Assembly: GCF_019038595.1 (NCBI RefSeq)
Contig: NZ_JAHOPF010000003.1
Span: 310,001-374,000 of the forward strand
Length of the DNA: 64,000 bases
Direction: 5' to 3'
From: Kaistella soli
Lineage (GTDB): Bacteria; Bacteroidota; Bacteroidia; Flavobacteriales; Weeksellaceae
Positions 43,082 through 52,760 of the stretch are shown in pieces (within the stretch, counting starts at the first letter, position 1; each line of letters opens with the position of its first letter). The notes below the pieces were generated by a model, which had not been told where the DNA came from, made no database searches, and saw only the letters and a list, made by a program, of their open reading frames with translations. Both the position numbers and the translations under genes were made by a program.

Positions 43082-44401
43082 TTGGATACCCACGAACTTA
43101 TTTTTAATCCGGCAGATATTGCAGAAACACTCAGCGGCCTTCGGGCAAGTGAGCGCGTTTTGGCGTTTCTGAAAGTTCCTAAACAATATAAAGCGGAAGT
43201 CTTCTCCCACCTTGATCCTGATTTTCAGGAAGAAACCCTCCGAAGTATCGGAAGTGAAGAGGTTTCGGAGATTCTTAATGCAATGACTCCGGATGACAGA
43301 ACGGCGCTGTTCGAAGATTTTCCTGATGAACTCATCAAGTATTCCATCAATCACCTGAATCCTCAGGAAAGAAGAATTGCCCTGAAGCTTTTAGGCTACA
43401 ATGCAGATTCCATCGCAAGACTGATGACGCCGTATTATATCCAGATCAGAAAAGAATGGACGGTAAAGCGGTGTCTTCAGCAGATAAAAAAGGTGGGAAA
43501 AAGGATGGAAACGATGAACCATCTTTATGTTGTTGACGAAAGAAATAAACTTATTGACGATATCGCCATCGGTTCTCTGCTTTTAGCGGAAGAAGACACG
43601 CTGATTTCTGATATTACCGATAATCATTTTGTGGCGATTACCACCACCACATCGAAAGAGGATGCAGTTCAGTATTTTGAAAAGTACGACAGAACGGCGC
43701 TTCCGATTGTTACAGAAGCCGGCGTTTTGGTAGGAATTGTAACCATTGATGATATCCTAGACCAAATCGAGCAGCAAAATACTGAAGATATCCAGAAGTT
43801 TGGGGGACTTGAGGCGCTCGATCTTCCTTATATCCAGACTTCATGGACGGAGATGATCAGAAAACGCGCCACCTGGCTTGTAATCCTTTTCTTTTCCGAA
43901 ATGTTAACGGCTTCCGCAATGGGCTATTTTGAACACGAAATCGAAAAAGCGGTGGTACTTGCATTATTTGTTCCTCTTATTATTTCGAGCGGCGGAAATT
44001 CGGGTTCGCAGGCTGCAACGCTTATTATCCGGGCAATGGCGCTGCAGGAAATCACACTGAAAGACTGGTGGTATGTGATGAGGAAAGAAATTGTTTCCGG
44101 GCTGTGTCTTGGCGGAATTTTAGGATTCATAGGTTTTATCCGGATTATGATCTGGCAGAAAACCGGTCTGTTCAATTACGGTGAATATTGGATTTATGTA
44201 GCGCTGAGTATTGCATTTTCATTGGTGCTGATCGTGCTTTGGGGAACGCTTTCCGGTTCGATGATTCCTTTTGTTCTTAAACGTTTAAAGCTGGATCCTG
44301 CAACATCGTCGGCACCATTTGTTGCAACTCTGGTCGATGTTACCGGTCTGATTATTTATTTCACCATTGCCGGAATTTTCCTCAGCGGAAAAATGCTCTA
44401 A
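43082..44401 (+). CDS. mgtE: Magnesium transporter MgtE
   Basis: A 439-residue MgtE from the TTG start at 43082. It has a cytosolic N-domain ([37 protein letters not shown]), a CBS pair ([21 protein letters not shown] to [14 protein letters not shown]), and five membrane helices in the C-terminal third with [17 protein letters not shown]. It forms a dimeric Mg2+ channel gated by cytosolic Mg2+ bound to the N and CBS domains. A TTG at 43049 gives 11 more residues but overlaps the -7 box. Confidence 0.93.
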   Translation: MDTHELIFNPADIAETLSGLRASERVLAFLKVPKQYKAEVFSHLDPDFQEETLRSIGSEEVSEILNAMTPDDRTALFEDFPDELIKYSINHLNPQERRIALKLLGYNADSIARLMTPYYIQIRKEWTVKRCLQQIKKVGKRMETMNHLYVVDERNKLIDDIAIGSLLLAEEDTLISDITDNHFVAITTTTSKEDAVQYFEKYDRTALPIVTEAGVLVGIVTIDDILDQIEQQNTEDIQKFGGLEALDLPYIQTSWTEMIRKRATWLVILFFSEMLTASAMGYFEHEIEKAVVLALFVPLIISSGGNSGSQAATLIIRAMALQEITLKDWWYVMRKEIVSGLCLGGILGFIGFIRIMIWQKTGLFNYGEYWIYVALSIAFSLVLIVLWGTLSGSMIPFVLKRLKLDPATSSAPFVATLVDVTGLIIYFTIAGIFLSGKML

Positions 44402-44450
44402 TTTTAGAAAGTAATTCTTTTCATATTAATTTTTAATTTTTTTGGGTCTC

Positions 44451-45176
44451 ATGAAAATTATATCTCTTGTTCCGAGTATTACTGAAGCACTTTTTGATTT
44501 TGGTTTAAATGAAACCGAGGTTATCGGTCGAACGAAATTCTGTATTCATCCTGAAGATTCAGTCCGAAATGTCGAAATCATTGGCGGAACGAAGAACCTG
44601 AATATTAAAAAAATTAAAAGTTTAAAACCGGATCTCATCATTGCCAATAAAGAGGAAAACGTAAAAGAACATATTGAAGAGCTGCAAAAATATTTCAAAG
44701 TGCTGGTGACCAATATTTCCACGTTGGAAGATAATTATTATCTGCTGAAAACTTTAGGAAATCTGTTGGACAGACAGGAAACTGCGCAGAAATTCAACCT
44801 GAAAATTTATGAAATTTTTCAGGATTTCTCGGGTTCACAAAAACGTAAATGCGCTTATCTGATCTGGAAAAATCCTTATATGACTGTAGGTTCAGATACT
44901 TTTATACATGCTGTTTTAGATCAGATCGGTTTTGAAAATGTATTTAAAGATCAGAAAAGATATCCTGAAATTTCCTTCGAAGAGATGAAACCTGCGGATT
45001 ATATTTTTCTTTCTTCAGAACCTTTTCCGTTTCAGCAGAAACATATTGATAAACTTCAGAAAGAACTTCCCGATTCGAAAATAATTCTGGTCGATGGCGA
45101 AGCTTTTTCCTGGTACGGAACGCATTTGGCGAAATGTGAGCGTTATTTTAAAGCTTTGACAGAAAACTGCAAATAA
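44451..45176 (+). CDS. Cobalamin/metal-binding receptor-like protein (BtuF fold)
   Basis: A 241-residue helical-backbone metal receptor domain: MKIISLVPSITEALFDFGL, VIGRTKFCIHP, KSLKPDLIIANKEEN, and VGSDTFIHAVLDQIGFENVF. This is the BtuF/FecB fold of B12 or siderophore ABC transport. No signal peptide is visible, so the protein is either cytosolic, as in several Bacteroidota homologues, or exported by an atypical route. No transporter genes are adjacent. A TTG nine bases upstream is a less likely start. Confidence 0.86.
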   Translation: MKIISLVPSITEALFDFGLNETEVIGRTKFCIHPEDSVRNVEIIGGTKNLNIKKIKSLKPDLIIANKEENVKEHIEELQKYFKVLVTNISTLEDNYYLLKTLGNLLDRQETAQKFNLKIYEIFQDFSGSQKRKCAYLIWKNPYMTVGSDTFIHAVLDQIGFENVFKDQKRYPEISFEEMKPADYIFLSSEPFPFQQKHIDKLQKELPDSKIILVDGEAFSWYGTHLAKCERYFKALTENCK

Positions 45177-45177
45177 A

Positions 45178-45205
45178 AAAAGGACTCTTTTTGAAAAGTC
45201 CTTTT
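45178..45205. terminator. Bidirectional terminator between the BtuF-like gene and dapA
   Basis: Arms AAAAGGACT / AGTCCTTTT around a 10-base loop. Confidence 0.8.
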
Positions 45206-45225
45206 ATGTTATTGTTTTGTCCTGA

Positions 45226-46098
45226 TTAAATTTTTGCCATTTCAGCTTTGATTTTGTCCTGTAAACCTGCGCTTGCAGCAACTAAAGGTAAACGCAGATA
45301 ATTTTTAATGATTCCTTTTTCTGCTAAAACTGTTTTAATTCCGGCAGGATTTCCTTCTGCAAAAATCAGTCTTGTAATTTCAACCAGTTTGTTGTGAATT
45401 TCATAGGCTTCTTTCACTTTTCCGTCGAATGCCAACTGAACCATTGTTGAAAACTCTTTAGGATAACCTTGTCCAATCACCGAAATCACACCGTTTCCGC
45501 CGGCTAAAGTTACGGGAAGCGTAAATTCGTCATCACCGGAAACCAAATTGAAATTTGCCGGTTTCAGTCTTAAAATATCAAAATACTGCAGAATGTTCGG
45601 CGCAGCTTCTTTAATCATGATCAAATTCGGGAATTCCTTTGCCAAACGTAAAGTGGTTGAGGCTTCGATGTTTTGTCCGGTTCGTGAAGGAACATTGTAG
45701 ATGATAATATCTTTTCCTGTAGAAGCTACCATTTTGTAATGCTGGTAAAGCCCTTCCTGATTGGGTTTATTGTAATAAGGAGACACTGAAAGTACTGCAT
45801 CGAAAGCTGAAAGATCGGTTTCTTCAATCTGCTTTTTCACTTCCATGGTGTTGTTTCCGCCAATTCCTAAAACAAGTGGTACACGTTTGTTATTCACTTT
45901 GATTATGTGACTCACCACCTGATTTTTTTCTTCTGTGGACAGCGTTGCAGCCTCAGCTGTAGTTCCCAAAACCACCAGGTAATTCGTGCCGTTTTCAATA
46001 TTGAAATCTACAAGTTTGGTAAGCGAATCGAAATCAACGGATAAATCTTCATTAAAAGGTGTGACCAACGCAACACCAACTCCTTTTAAATTACTCAT
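45226..46098 (-). CDS. dapA: 4-hydroxy-tetrahydrodipicolinate synthase
   Basis: A 290-residue class I aldolase-type enzyme of lysine/DAP synthesis, condensing pyruvate with aspartate semialdehyde. Seen: ALVTPFNEDLSVDFDSL, LGTTAEAATLSTEE, the Tyr motif IIYNVPSRTGQNI, and the Schiff-base Lys in LIMIKEAAPN. Length is normal. Confidence 0.96.
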   Translation of the reverse strand: MSNLKGVGVALVTPFNEDLSVDFDSLTKLVDFNIENGTNYLVVLGTTAEAATLSTEEKNQVVSHIIKVNNKRVPLVLGIGGNNTMEVKKQIEETDLSAFDAVLSVSPYYNKPNQEGLYQHYKMVASTGKDIIIYNVPSRTGQNIEASTTLRLAKEFPNLIMIKEAAPNILQYFDILRLKPANFNLVSGDDEFTLPVTLAGGNGVISVIGQGYPKEFSTMVQLAFDGKVKEAYEIHNKLVEITRLIFAEGNPAGIKTVLAEKGIIKNYLRLPLVAASAGLQDKIKAEMAKI

Positions 46099-46180
46099 TT
46101 TTATAATATTAATGTTTCAAAATTACAAAATATTATGCAAGAATTTGTGAAAAAAAATCATTAGTTTATATTCATATCTT

Positions 46181-46188
46181 TATATTTG
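46181..46188 (+). promoter_or_regulatory. -7 box for the split 5'-nucleotidase pair
   Basis: TATATTTG, 20 bases before the ATG of the 46209 gene. Confidence 0.5.
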
Positions 46189-46208
46189 CAACTCAAGATT
46201 TTATCTCA

Positions 46209-46979
46209 ATGAACAGAAAATTTTTCATTCTCGGTTTGGCAGTTTTGTCTTTAACGTCATGTAAAACGCCGCTGAATATTACTCAAATAAAGCCCGAGAA
46301 AAATATTTCGATCTCCAAAGATTTAGAGGAGGACCAAAATTTTACAAACGTTATCGAGCCTTACAAAAAAGAAGTAGAAGGGAAAATGAATACCAAAATT
46401 TCCCATACTGCCGTTGATCTCACAAAGCAGGGCGACAACAGTAATTTAGGAAATCTTCTAGCTGATTACACTTTCGAAGGTGCAGACCAATGGGCGAAAA
46501 AAAACGGCATTGCTAACGGTGTTGACGGCGCAGTAATTAATATCGGCGGAATACGAACTACTATTGGAAAGGGTGATATTCTTACGAAACATATCTACGA
46601 AGTAATGCCTTTCGAAAATGAGGTGATGATCGTAAAAATGAAAGGAGCAGATCTTCAGGGACTTTTCGATTATTATCTGAAAACCCAGAAAAACAATCCG
46701 GTTTCTCACTTGGTGATTGAAACCGACAATGGTGTGATTACCAATGCATTGGTAAACGGACAGAAAATAGATTCCAATAAAATGTATTATATTGCGACTT
46801 CAGATTATTTGGCTTTGGGAGGAGATAATATGGCGTTTTTCGGGAAAGGGGAAGTTATTGCCACCGGAATTAAGCTGCGCGATTTGTTCATTGAAAAATT
46901 CAAGGCAAATCCGGAAATTACAGCTCCGAAAGATGTAAGACTAAATTTTAAAAATAAAAAAGTTAAAACTGATGAATAG
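46209..46979 (+). CDS. 5'-nucleotidase C-terminal domain lipoprotein
   Basis: A 256-residue lipoprotein (signal ending LTSC, Cys at about 18) consisting only of the UshA-type 5'-nucleotidase C-terminal substrate-binding domain: SNLGNLLADYTFEGAD, GAVINIGGIRTTIGKGDI, YEVMPFENEVMIVKMKG, and IATSDYLALGGDNM. The catalytic metallophosphatase domain is encoded by the next gene, which overlaps by 8 bases. The two probably form one periplasmic nucleotidase from separate chains. Confidence 0.9.
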   Translation: MNRKFFILGLAVLSLTSCKTPLNITQIKPEKNISISKDLEEDQNFTNVIEPYKKEVEGKMNTKISHTAVDLTKQGDNSNLGNLLADYTFEGADQWAKKNGIANGVDGAVINIGGIRTTIGKGDILTKHIYEVMPFENEVMIVKMKGADLQGLFDYYLKTQKNNPVSHLVIETDNGVITNALVNGQKIDSNKMYYIATSDYLALGGDNMAFFGKGEVIATGIKLRDLFIEKFKANPEITAPKDVRLNFKNKKVKTDE

Positions 46980-47922
46980 AAAGCAGTTTTTAAAAACAAT
47001 AGGCGGTGGAACTTTAGCGATGACTTTGGCACCGAATCTTCTTTTAGCAGAAAATTTTAAATCTTTGGATTTAAATTCCGGGCATAAACTTACCATTCTT
47101 CATACGAACGATCAGCACAGCAGAATCGAACCTTTCGACTCCAGTTATACGCGTAATCCCAACCAGGGCGGTTTTGCAAGAAGAGCGGCTTTAATTCAGA
47201 AGATCCGAAAGGAGGAAAATAATGTTCTTCTTTTGGATTCCGGCGATATTTTCCAGGGAACGCCTTACTTTAATTTTTTTGGCGGAGAACTGGAATTTAA
47301 ACTGATGTCGATGATGGGCTACGATGCATCCACAATGGGAAATCACGATTTTGACAATGGTTTGGAAGGGTTCAAAAAAGTGTTGCCGAACGCGAAATTT
47401 CCTTTCATCTGCTCGAATTACGATTTTAAAAATACAATTCTTGACGGTCAGACGACTCCGTATAAAGTTTTCAATAAAAACGGAATTAAAGTCGGTATTT
47501 TCGGAGTAGGAATTGAGCTTGCCGGATTGGTAGGTAAAAAAAGTTACGGCGAAACGGTTTATCAAAACCCAATTGAAGTTGCGCAGCATTATGCCGAGTT
47601 TTTAAGAAACGATAAAAAATGTGATCTTGTAATCTGTCTTTCGCACATCGGTTACGATTACAAGGATGATCCGAAGAAAATTTCTGATAAAATTCTGGCT
47701 GCACAAACCGACGGAATTGATTTGATTTTGGGCGGACATACTCACACTTTTTTACCGGAACCTCAGTCATTCACCAACCGAAAAGGGAAGAATGTCTTGG
47801 TCAACCACGTTGGCTGGGCCGGACTGCTTCTTGGAAAACTTGATTTTTACTTCGACAAAAATAAAAATGTTAAAAATATTTCCTGGAATAACCAGGTTAT
47901 CGATGAAAGCATTTTGGTTTAA
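46972..47922 (+). CDS. 5'-nucleotidase N-terminal metallophosphatase
   Basis: A 316-residue secreted metallophosphatase. The start MNRKQFLKTIGGGTLAMTL resembles a Tat signal, but with Arg-Lys instead of twin Arg. Metal motifs: LHTNDQHSRIEP, LLDSGDIFQGTPY, MGNHDFDNG, LSHIGYD and GGHTHTF. It corresponds to the catalytic half of UshA-type 5'-nucleotidases; the C-terminal half is the preceding gene, so the domain order is reversed in the operon. Confidence 0.92.
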   Translation: MNRKQFLKTIGGGTLAMTLAPNLLLAENFKSLDLNSGHKLTILHTNDQHSRIEPFDSSYTRNPNQGGFARRAALIQKIRKEENNVLLLDSGDIFQGTPYFNFFGGELEFKLMSMMGYDASTMGNHDFDNGLEGFKKVLPNAKFPFICSNYDFKNTILDGQTTPYKVFNKNGIKVGIFGVGIELAGLVGKKSYGETVYQNPIEVAQHYAEFLRNDKKCDLVICLSHIGYDYKDDPKKISDKILAAQTDGIDLILGGHTHTFLPEPQSFTNRKGKNVLVNHVGWAGLLLGKLDFYFDKNKNVKNISWNNQVIDESILV

Positions 47923-48000
47923 AAAATAAATAATCAATGAATTTGTGATATATTAGTATCTCAAATCATTTTATTGACCATTAAGAACACAAATAAACAC

Positions 48001-50235
48001 ATGAAAAAAATATTACCGTTTCTATTCCTTGCATTCTCTTTATGTAGTACTGCGCAGGTTATTTCTTCCAGTAAATGGACCGATTTGTTTTCGTATAATA
48101 ATGTTTTGGCGATTCGGGAAGACAGCGGGAAACTTATCGCTGCTACAGAAAACGGAATATTCTTTTATACTCCAGCTTCCGGCGAGCTTAAAAAGCTTTC
48201 GAAAGCAAACGGTTTACACGAGGTGAAAATTTCGGCATTCGATTATAATCCGGAAACCAAAATTGGTTTGGTAGGCTATAAAAACGGTTCAATGGACGTG
48301 ATTACGCCGGACGGAATTACTTATATTGTTGATATTCCTATTGCTACAGGTTATAGCGGTGATAAAAAAATCAATCACATTTCAATTACGGGAAATCTTG
48401 CGGTGATTTCGGTGGGTTATGGTGTTTCGGTATTTAAGCTGGACAGGAAAGAGTTTGCAGATTCTTCATTTTTTCTGAACGGCGGAATTTATGAAGCAGC
48501 TAAAGAGGCGGTCATTAAAGACAATTTTGTTTACGCGGTTACTGCAACAGGTTTAAAATCGCACGAAATGAACGTTACCTTTCCAATATACTCTACCTGG
48601 ACTACGGTCGCGACGGGTAGTTTCAGTCAGATTGCTACTGGGAGTGTTGTCGCTTATGCGAGCGGAACTGCAGTGAAATTCGGTGACGGGAATACATTTA
48701 CCAGTCTCCCAGGAAGTTTTTCTAATATTCAGGATGTCGTGGTGACTTCCCAAAACATCATCGTTGCAGATAATACCACCGTTTCAGTTTTCACCACTTC
48801 CGGAACATTTGTAAAATCATATGATGCGGGAGAACAGTTAAACACCGGTTTTTATTCAAATTCTCAGGTTTACGCAGGATCGAAAGTTTCAGGAATGAAG
48901 AATGAAGCGGGCGATTTACTGAAACCGGACGGACCGTATAATAATACTTCTTATAAGATTGATCTTCGGGGAAGTCAGATTGTGATTTCGACTGGAGGAC
49001 GAGATGCTTATAATGATGCGATCATTAGGAATTTTGGTTATTACCATTTTGATGGAACTAAGTGGATCTATCCCGACTTATTCCGGAACACCAGCGTTCC
49101 CTATAATGTATTAGATGCGGTGATAAATCCATCTAAACCAAGCGAGATTTTCTTTACTAACTATACTGGTTATGACGGCAGCAAAGGTATTTATCGTATG
49201 GATAATGATCAGTTTGCTAAAATTTATGCAAACTTGGGTGGCGCTTACAACAGGGTAGTAGGCCTTACTTTTGATGAAAATAATCAGCTTTTTGTTTCAC
49301 AATGGAGTGCAAACGGCACTAGCGGACAGATTGGTTTTTACCATTATATTCCGGCTTCGGATCAGTTTGGTCAGGTTTCTTCTACCTCGGCTGGGCTTGT
49401 TCAAAAGCCATTTGTAAAAGATGGAATTATCTTTATTCCAGCTCCCTTCTTTTCCAGTGGAGGTTTACTAATCTATGATTATAAAAATACGCCTTCTTCT
49501 ACGTCAGATGACCGTTTTAAAATTCTTAGAAAGGGTAATAACCTTCCCGCAGATGGGGTGGTTTCGGCAATTATAGATAAGAATGATGACATTTGGATCG
49601 GAACCAGGATTGGTCTCCGAATCATCAGTAACCCTTCTGCTATTCTAACTGAAGATAATCCGCAGGCCAGTCCAATTATCATTGAAGAGAATGGTTTAGG
49701 TGAAGAACTTTTTCGCGACAGTCATATTTTGCAGATCGAGGTCGATGCCGGAAACCAGAAATGGATATCGATTGATGACGGTGGTGTTTTTTACTTAAGT
49801 TCAAATGGCGAACAGACTCTTAAACATTTTACCAAAGCAAATTCCCCTCTTCCAAACGATAACGTTACCGATATTAAAGTAGATAATGTTACCGGTAAAG
49901 TATATTTTGTAACACTTGACGGAGTTATGGTTTACCAAGGTGACGTGCTTAATGTATCTGAGAATTTCGGTGATGTATTGGTTTATCCCAATCCGGTAGT
50001 TTATTCCAAGTTTAAAGGAAATGTAAGCATCAGAGGATTGGCGGAGAAGACAAATATCAGAATCACCGATGCAGCCGGAAATTTGGTTCACCAGGCCGTT
50101 TCAAGAGGCGGTTATTACGAATGGAATCTTAATAATCATCGCGGTGTTCGTGTGGCTTCCGGAATTTATTTTGTACTGATGACCAATGCTGACGGAACCG
50201 ATAAAGCAACGGCAAAAATCGCTGTAGTGAATTAA
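48001..50235 (+). CDS. porZ: PorZ-like type IX secretion protein with T9SS sorting domain
   Basis: A 744-residue secreted protein: signal peptide ending CSTAQ, two seven-bladed beta-propeller-like regions with repeated short blades (e.g. GKLIAATENGIFFY, DIWIGTRIGLRIIS), and a C-terminal T9SS type A domain (VYPNPV, then IYFVLMTN and the final VN). In Porphyromonas, PorZ works in the cell-surface attachment complex with the PorU sortase and binds A-LPS. I choose ATG 48001; the earlier TTG adds nine residues before the signal. It overlaps recO by one base. Confidence 0.88.
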   Translation: MKKILPFLFLAFSLCSTAQVISSSKWTDLFSYNNVLAIREDSGKLIAATENGIFFYTPASGELKKLSKANGLHEVKISAFDYNPETKIGLVGYKNGSMDVITPDGITYIVDIPIATGYSGDKKINHISITGNLAVISVGYGVSVFKLDRKEFADSSFFLNGGIYEAAKEAVIKDNFVYAVTATGLKSHEMNVTFPIYSTWTTVATGSFSQIATGSVVAYASGTAVKFGDGNTFTSLPGSFSNIQDVVVTSQNIIVADNTTVSVFTTSGTFVKSYDAGEQLNTGFYSNSQVYAGSKVSGMKNEAGDLLKPDGPYNNTSYKIDLRGSQIVISTGGRDAYNDAIIRNFGYYHFDGTKWIYPDLFRNTSVPYNVLDAVINPSKPSEIFFTNYTGYDGSKGIYRMDNDQFAKIYANLGGAYNRVVGLTFDENNQLFVSQWSANGTSGQIGFYHYIPASDQFGQVSSTSAGLVQKPFVKDGIIFIPAPFFSSGGLLIYDYKNTPSSTSDDRFKILRKGNNLPADGVVSAIIDKNDDIWIGTRIGLRIISNPSAILTEDNPQASPIIIEENGLGEELFRDSHILQIEVDAGNQKWISIDDGGVFYLSSNGEQTLKHFTKANSPLPNDNVTDIKVDNVTGKVYFVTLDGVMVYQGDVLNVSENFGDVLVYPNPVVYSKFKGNVSIRGLAEKTNIRITDAAGNLVHQAVSRGGYYEWNLNNHRGVRVASGIYFVLMTNADGTDKATAKIAVVN

Positions 50236-50924
50236 TGCATAATCAGACATGCTTTTTGCTTTCTTATGTGAAATACGGAGACAACGATGCTGTTCTTCAC
50301 TGTTTTTCAGCAGAGGCAGGTTATCAGAGTTTTTTTGCAAAAGGAATCTATTCATCAAAAAATAAAAAGAAACCATATCTGTTTCCACTTAATCTGCTGA
50401 ATATTACGGTATCAAAAACCAATAATCAAAGGGGAATTTCTACGGTTTCGAGATTAGAATTGGCGCCCGGATTTTATGATTTTGATGATGTCAGGATTAA
50501 TTCGATTCTGTTTTTTACAGCGGATTTTTTGTATCAAATCTTAAGAGTAGAGCATCAGAATGCCCGTGCTTTTAAAGAAATAGAATCTTTCAGAGAGGAA
50601 ATTGCTTCAAATAATTACGATGGATATATTTCATTAATCTTTCAGTTTTTGATAATTTCAGGCGTTGCACCGCTATTTAAGGATGAAAAATATTTAAATC
50701 CAGAATCCGGAAATTTTACCCAGGAAATAGCACATCCTTTTTTTACTGAAGAAATCTCCAGCATCTGGAAGACGTATTTAACCACCCAAAATATTTATGA
50801 AATTCAACTAAAGAGGAAAGTTAGAAATTCTTTTTTAGATTCGCTGATGATCTATTACCATCTTCATTTTTCTGGATTTTACACTCCAAATTCATTAGCG
50901 GTTTTAAGGCAGATTTATGAATAA
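50235..50924 (+). CDS. recO: DNA repair protein RecO
   Basis: A 229-residue RecO: N-terminal OB fold (CFLLSYVKYGDNDAVLHCFS and KGIYSSKNKKK) followed by the helical C-terminal domain. RecO loads RecA onto SSB-coated DNA with RecR in the RecFOR pathway. Its start overlaps the porZ stop (TAATG), so the two are translationally coupled despite unrelated functions. Confidence 0.88.
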   Translation: MHNQTCFLLSYVKYGDNDAVLHCFSAEAGYQSFFAKGIYSSKNKKKPYLFPLNLLNITVSKTNNQRGISTVSRLELAPGFYDFDDVRINSILFFTADFLYQILRVEHQNARAFKEIESFREEIASNNYDGYISLIFQFLIISGVAPLFKDEKYLNPESGNFTQEIAHPFFTEEISSIWKTYLTTQNIYEIQLKRKVRNSFLDSLMIYYHLHFSGFYTPNSLAVLRQIYE

Positions 50925-50951
50925 ATTAAGAGTGTTTAAATAAACTACAAA

Positions 50952-50977
50952 AAAAGTTCCTCAAAAGAGGAACTTTT
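50952..50977. terminator. Bidirectional terminator between recO and the FKBP-like gene
   Basis: Perfect 11-base arms AAAAGTTCCTC / GAGGAACTTTT with a 4-A loop. Confidence 0.85.
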
Positions 50978-51002
50978 ATATTTTTAAATCTTTATAGAGA
51001 AT

Positions 51003-51725
51003 TTATCTCGGTTCAGCAGAAAAAGTGCTTTTATATACCTGAAAATTGAAAACAAAACTTCTGTTTCTGAAAGAAATCCCCGTGTAATTGAAATGGGCAT
51101 CTCTCGCAAAAGCAGCTCTGGAAGGAACAATAATTACACCCTGCAAATTGTAGTTGCTTTCGTCAGGAATATCAAATGCTTTGAATTTTTTAAGGGCTTC
51201 CTGAAAACCTTCAATTTCATAATAGCTACTCTGCTTTGCAATATCACTTGTTGCAGCATCTCTAACTGATTTTTTTACGTAATAATAGGCAGGATCCGCT
51301 TCCGGTACGCCAGTACCTGAAATGGTGTTTCTAAATACAGAAGGCGAGGAAAAAGATACCTTATTATCGGTATTGGTTGCCACGTAAGTTATGGTATTGG
51401 TCATCAGCCGAATGTTGTCATACTGAGCGATCACTGTGCCCGGGTTAGGCTGCGCGCCAGGTCTTGCAATGTAAATTACCCCTGAAGGTAAAGTTACCGG
51501 ACTAAGGTCTGCTAATTTTACATTCACTGTATCGGTGGCGACAAAATCCTTAATATTTCCTTTTGCATCCAGATAATGGGTATCAAGAAAATTTTGTGCA
51601 GCCTGGTCGTCATAACTGTTCTGTGTTTCAATGCTTACTTCTTCTACGGTATCAACAGCATCGTCCTTTCTACATGACACGAGGGCAATAGAAGCTAAAG
51701 CCAGAAATAAGTATGTTTTTTTCAT
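51003..51725 (-). CDS. Lipoprotein with FKBP-like C-terminal fold
   Basis: A 240-residue lipoprotein from ATG 51725 (signal ending LVSC, Cys at about 18). The much longer frame reaching 51899 would run over the divergent S4 gene and is rejected. The C-terminal part (LQGVIIVPSRAAFARD...FVFNFQVYK) resembles the end of FKBP-type isomerases (GLIIVPS...FxIEL), but the usual active-site aromatic residues are not evident. It is probably a diverged envelope FKBP-like protein; activity is doubtful. Confidence 0.72.
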   Translation of the reverse strand: MKKTYLFLALASIALVSCRKDDAVDTVEEVSIETQNSYDDQAAQNFLDTHYLDAKGNIKDFVATDTVNVKLADLSPVTLPSGVIYIARPGAQPNPGTVIAQYDNIRLMTNTITYVATNTDNKVSFSSPSVFRNTISGTGVPEADPAYYYVKKSVRDAATSDIAKQSSYYEIEGFQEALKKFKAFDIPDESNYNLQGVIIVPSRAAFARDAHFNYTGISFRNRSFVFNFQVYKSTFSAEPR

Positions 51726-51766
51726 TTTTAATATTATCATTAAATTGCTAAAAATTTTTAATCCAG

Positions 51767-51774
51767 CAAAAGTA
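51767..51774 (-). promoter_or_regulatory. -7 box for the FKBP-like lipoprotein
   Basis: TACTTTTG on the minus strand, 41 bases before the ATG at 51725, within the 59-base divergent region. Confidence 0.5.
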
Positions 51775-51784
51775 TAAATAAAAT

Positions 51785-52222
51785 ATGAGAATTGATAAAT
51801 TTTTATGGTGTGTCCGTTTTTATAAGACAAGAAGCATCGCCGCCGATGAAATAAAGAAAAACAGAGTTTCTGTAGGTAGCCAAACCGTAAAATCTTCAAA
51901 AGAAGTAAATCCCGGTGATCTTATTAAGATCAGGAAGAACCAGATTGACTATCAGATAAAAGTCTTACAAATCCCAAAGAGTAGGATAGGAGCAAAGCTG
52001 GTCCCTCTACATATTGAAGATAAGACTGATAAAGAACAGCATGAAATTTTAAAACAGCGCAAGCTTGCCCAGGATTATTACCGAATCAAAGGAGAAGGCC
52101 GGCCTACGAAAAAAGACCGCAGGGATATGGATGATTATATAGAAGGTGATAACAGCACTGACATGGAAGATGGAGACTGGGATTTATTCTTCAGTGATGT
52201 GGATGAAAACAAGGAAGATTAA
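51785..52222 (+). CDS. S4-domain RNA-binding protein (Hsp15-like)
   Basis: A 145-residue protein. The N-terminal S4 domain starts MRIDKFLWCVRFYKTRS and has KKNRVSV and VNPGDLIKI, the pattern of Hsp15/YabO-type RNA-binding proteins that act on stalled 50S subunits. The C-terminal 60 residues are basic and then strongly acidic (DDYIEGDNSTDMEDGDWD), an extension common in Bacteroidota. Its stop codon overlaps the aroK stop by four bases on the opposite strand. Confidence 0.9.
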   Translation: MRIDKFLWCVRFYKTRSIAADEIKKNRVSVGSQTVKSSKEVNPGDLIKIRKNQIDYQIKVLQIPKSRIGAKLVPLHIEDKTDKEQHEILKQRKLAQDYYRIKGEGRPTKKDRRDMDDYIEGDNSTDMEDGDWDLFFSDVDENKED

Positions 52223-52728
52223 ATAAGTGTCAGGATTTCATCTACAATCTGCTCAGGTTCTTTTCCGTCTGTATCAATGGTGAATTTCGCTTGTGAATAG
52301 TAAATGTTTCTTTCGAACAGGTGTTTCGCGATAAATTCAGGTAAATCCTCTTCAGCAATATTTACAACTAAGGGTCTCTTGTCTTTTTGTTTCAGAATTC
52401 TCTCAGTAAGATTGGTTACAGAAGTCCTCAAAAAAATACTTTCCGAGTGTTGATTGATAATTTCCATATTGTTGAAGTAAGCCGGCGTTCCACCACCAAC
52501 GCTCAAGATACAGTCTTCGGAAGAGGATAAAACTTCTTTCAAAATCTCATTTTCCTGTTTGCGGAAATAGATTTCGCCTCTTTTTTCAAAGATTTCGGGG
52601 ATAGTCATTTTGTTTTTCAAAGAAATTTGCCGGTCAAGGTCAATTAATTTAAATTTTATTTTATTGCTCAAAACTTTGGAAATGTGTGATTTACCACTAC
52701 CCATGTATCCTACCAGTGAAATTATCAT
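52219..52728 (-). CDS. aroK: Shikimate kinase
   Basis: A 169-residue P-loop kinase: Walker A GYMGSGKSHISKVL, DLDRQIS (shikimate-binding Asp region), and GGGTPA. It phosphorylates shikimate in chorismate synthesis. Convergent with the S4 gene, with overlapping stop codons. Confidence 0.94.
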   Translation of the reverse strand: MIISLVGYMGSGKSHISKVLSNKIKFKLIDLDRQISLKNKMTIPEIFEKRGEIYFRKQENEILKEVLSSSEDCILSVGGGTPAYFNNMEIINQHSESIFLRTSVTNLTERILKQKDKRPLVVNIAEEDLPEFIAKHLFERNIYYSQAKFTIDTDGKEPEQIVDEILTLI

Positions 52729-52760
52729 GTTTTAATTTTGTACAAATTACCAAAAAAATT

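Noticed and set aside
51726-51899. 58-residue extension of the FKBP-like lipoprotein
   Set aside because: It overlaps the divergent S4 gene and destroys the lipoprotein signal at the start.
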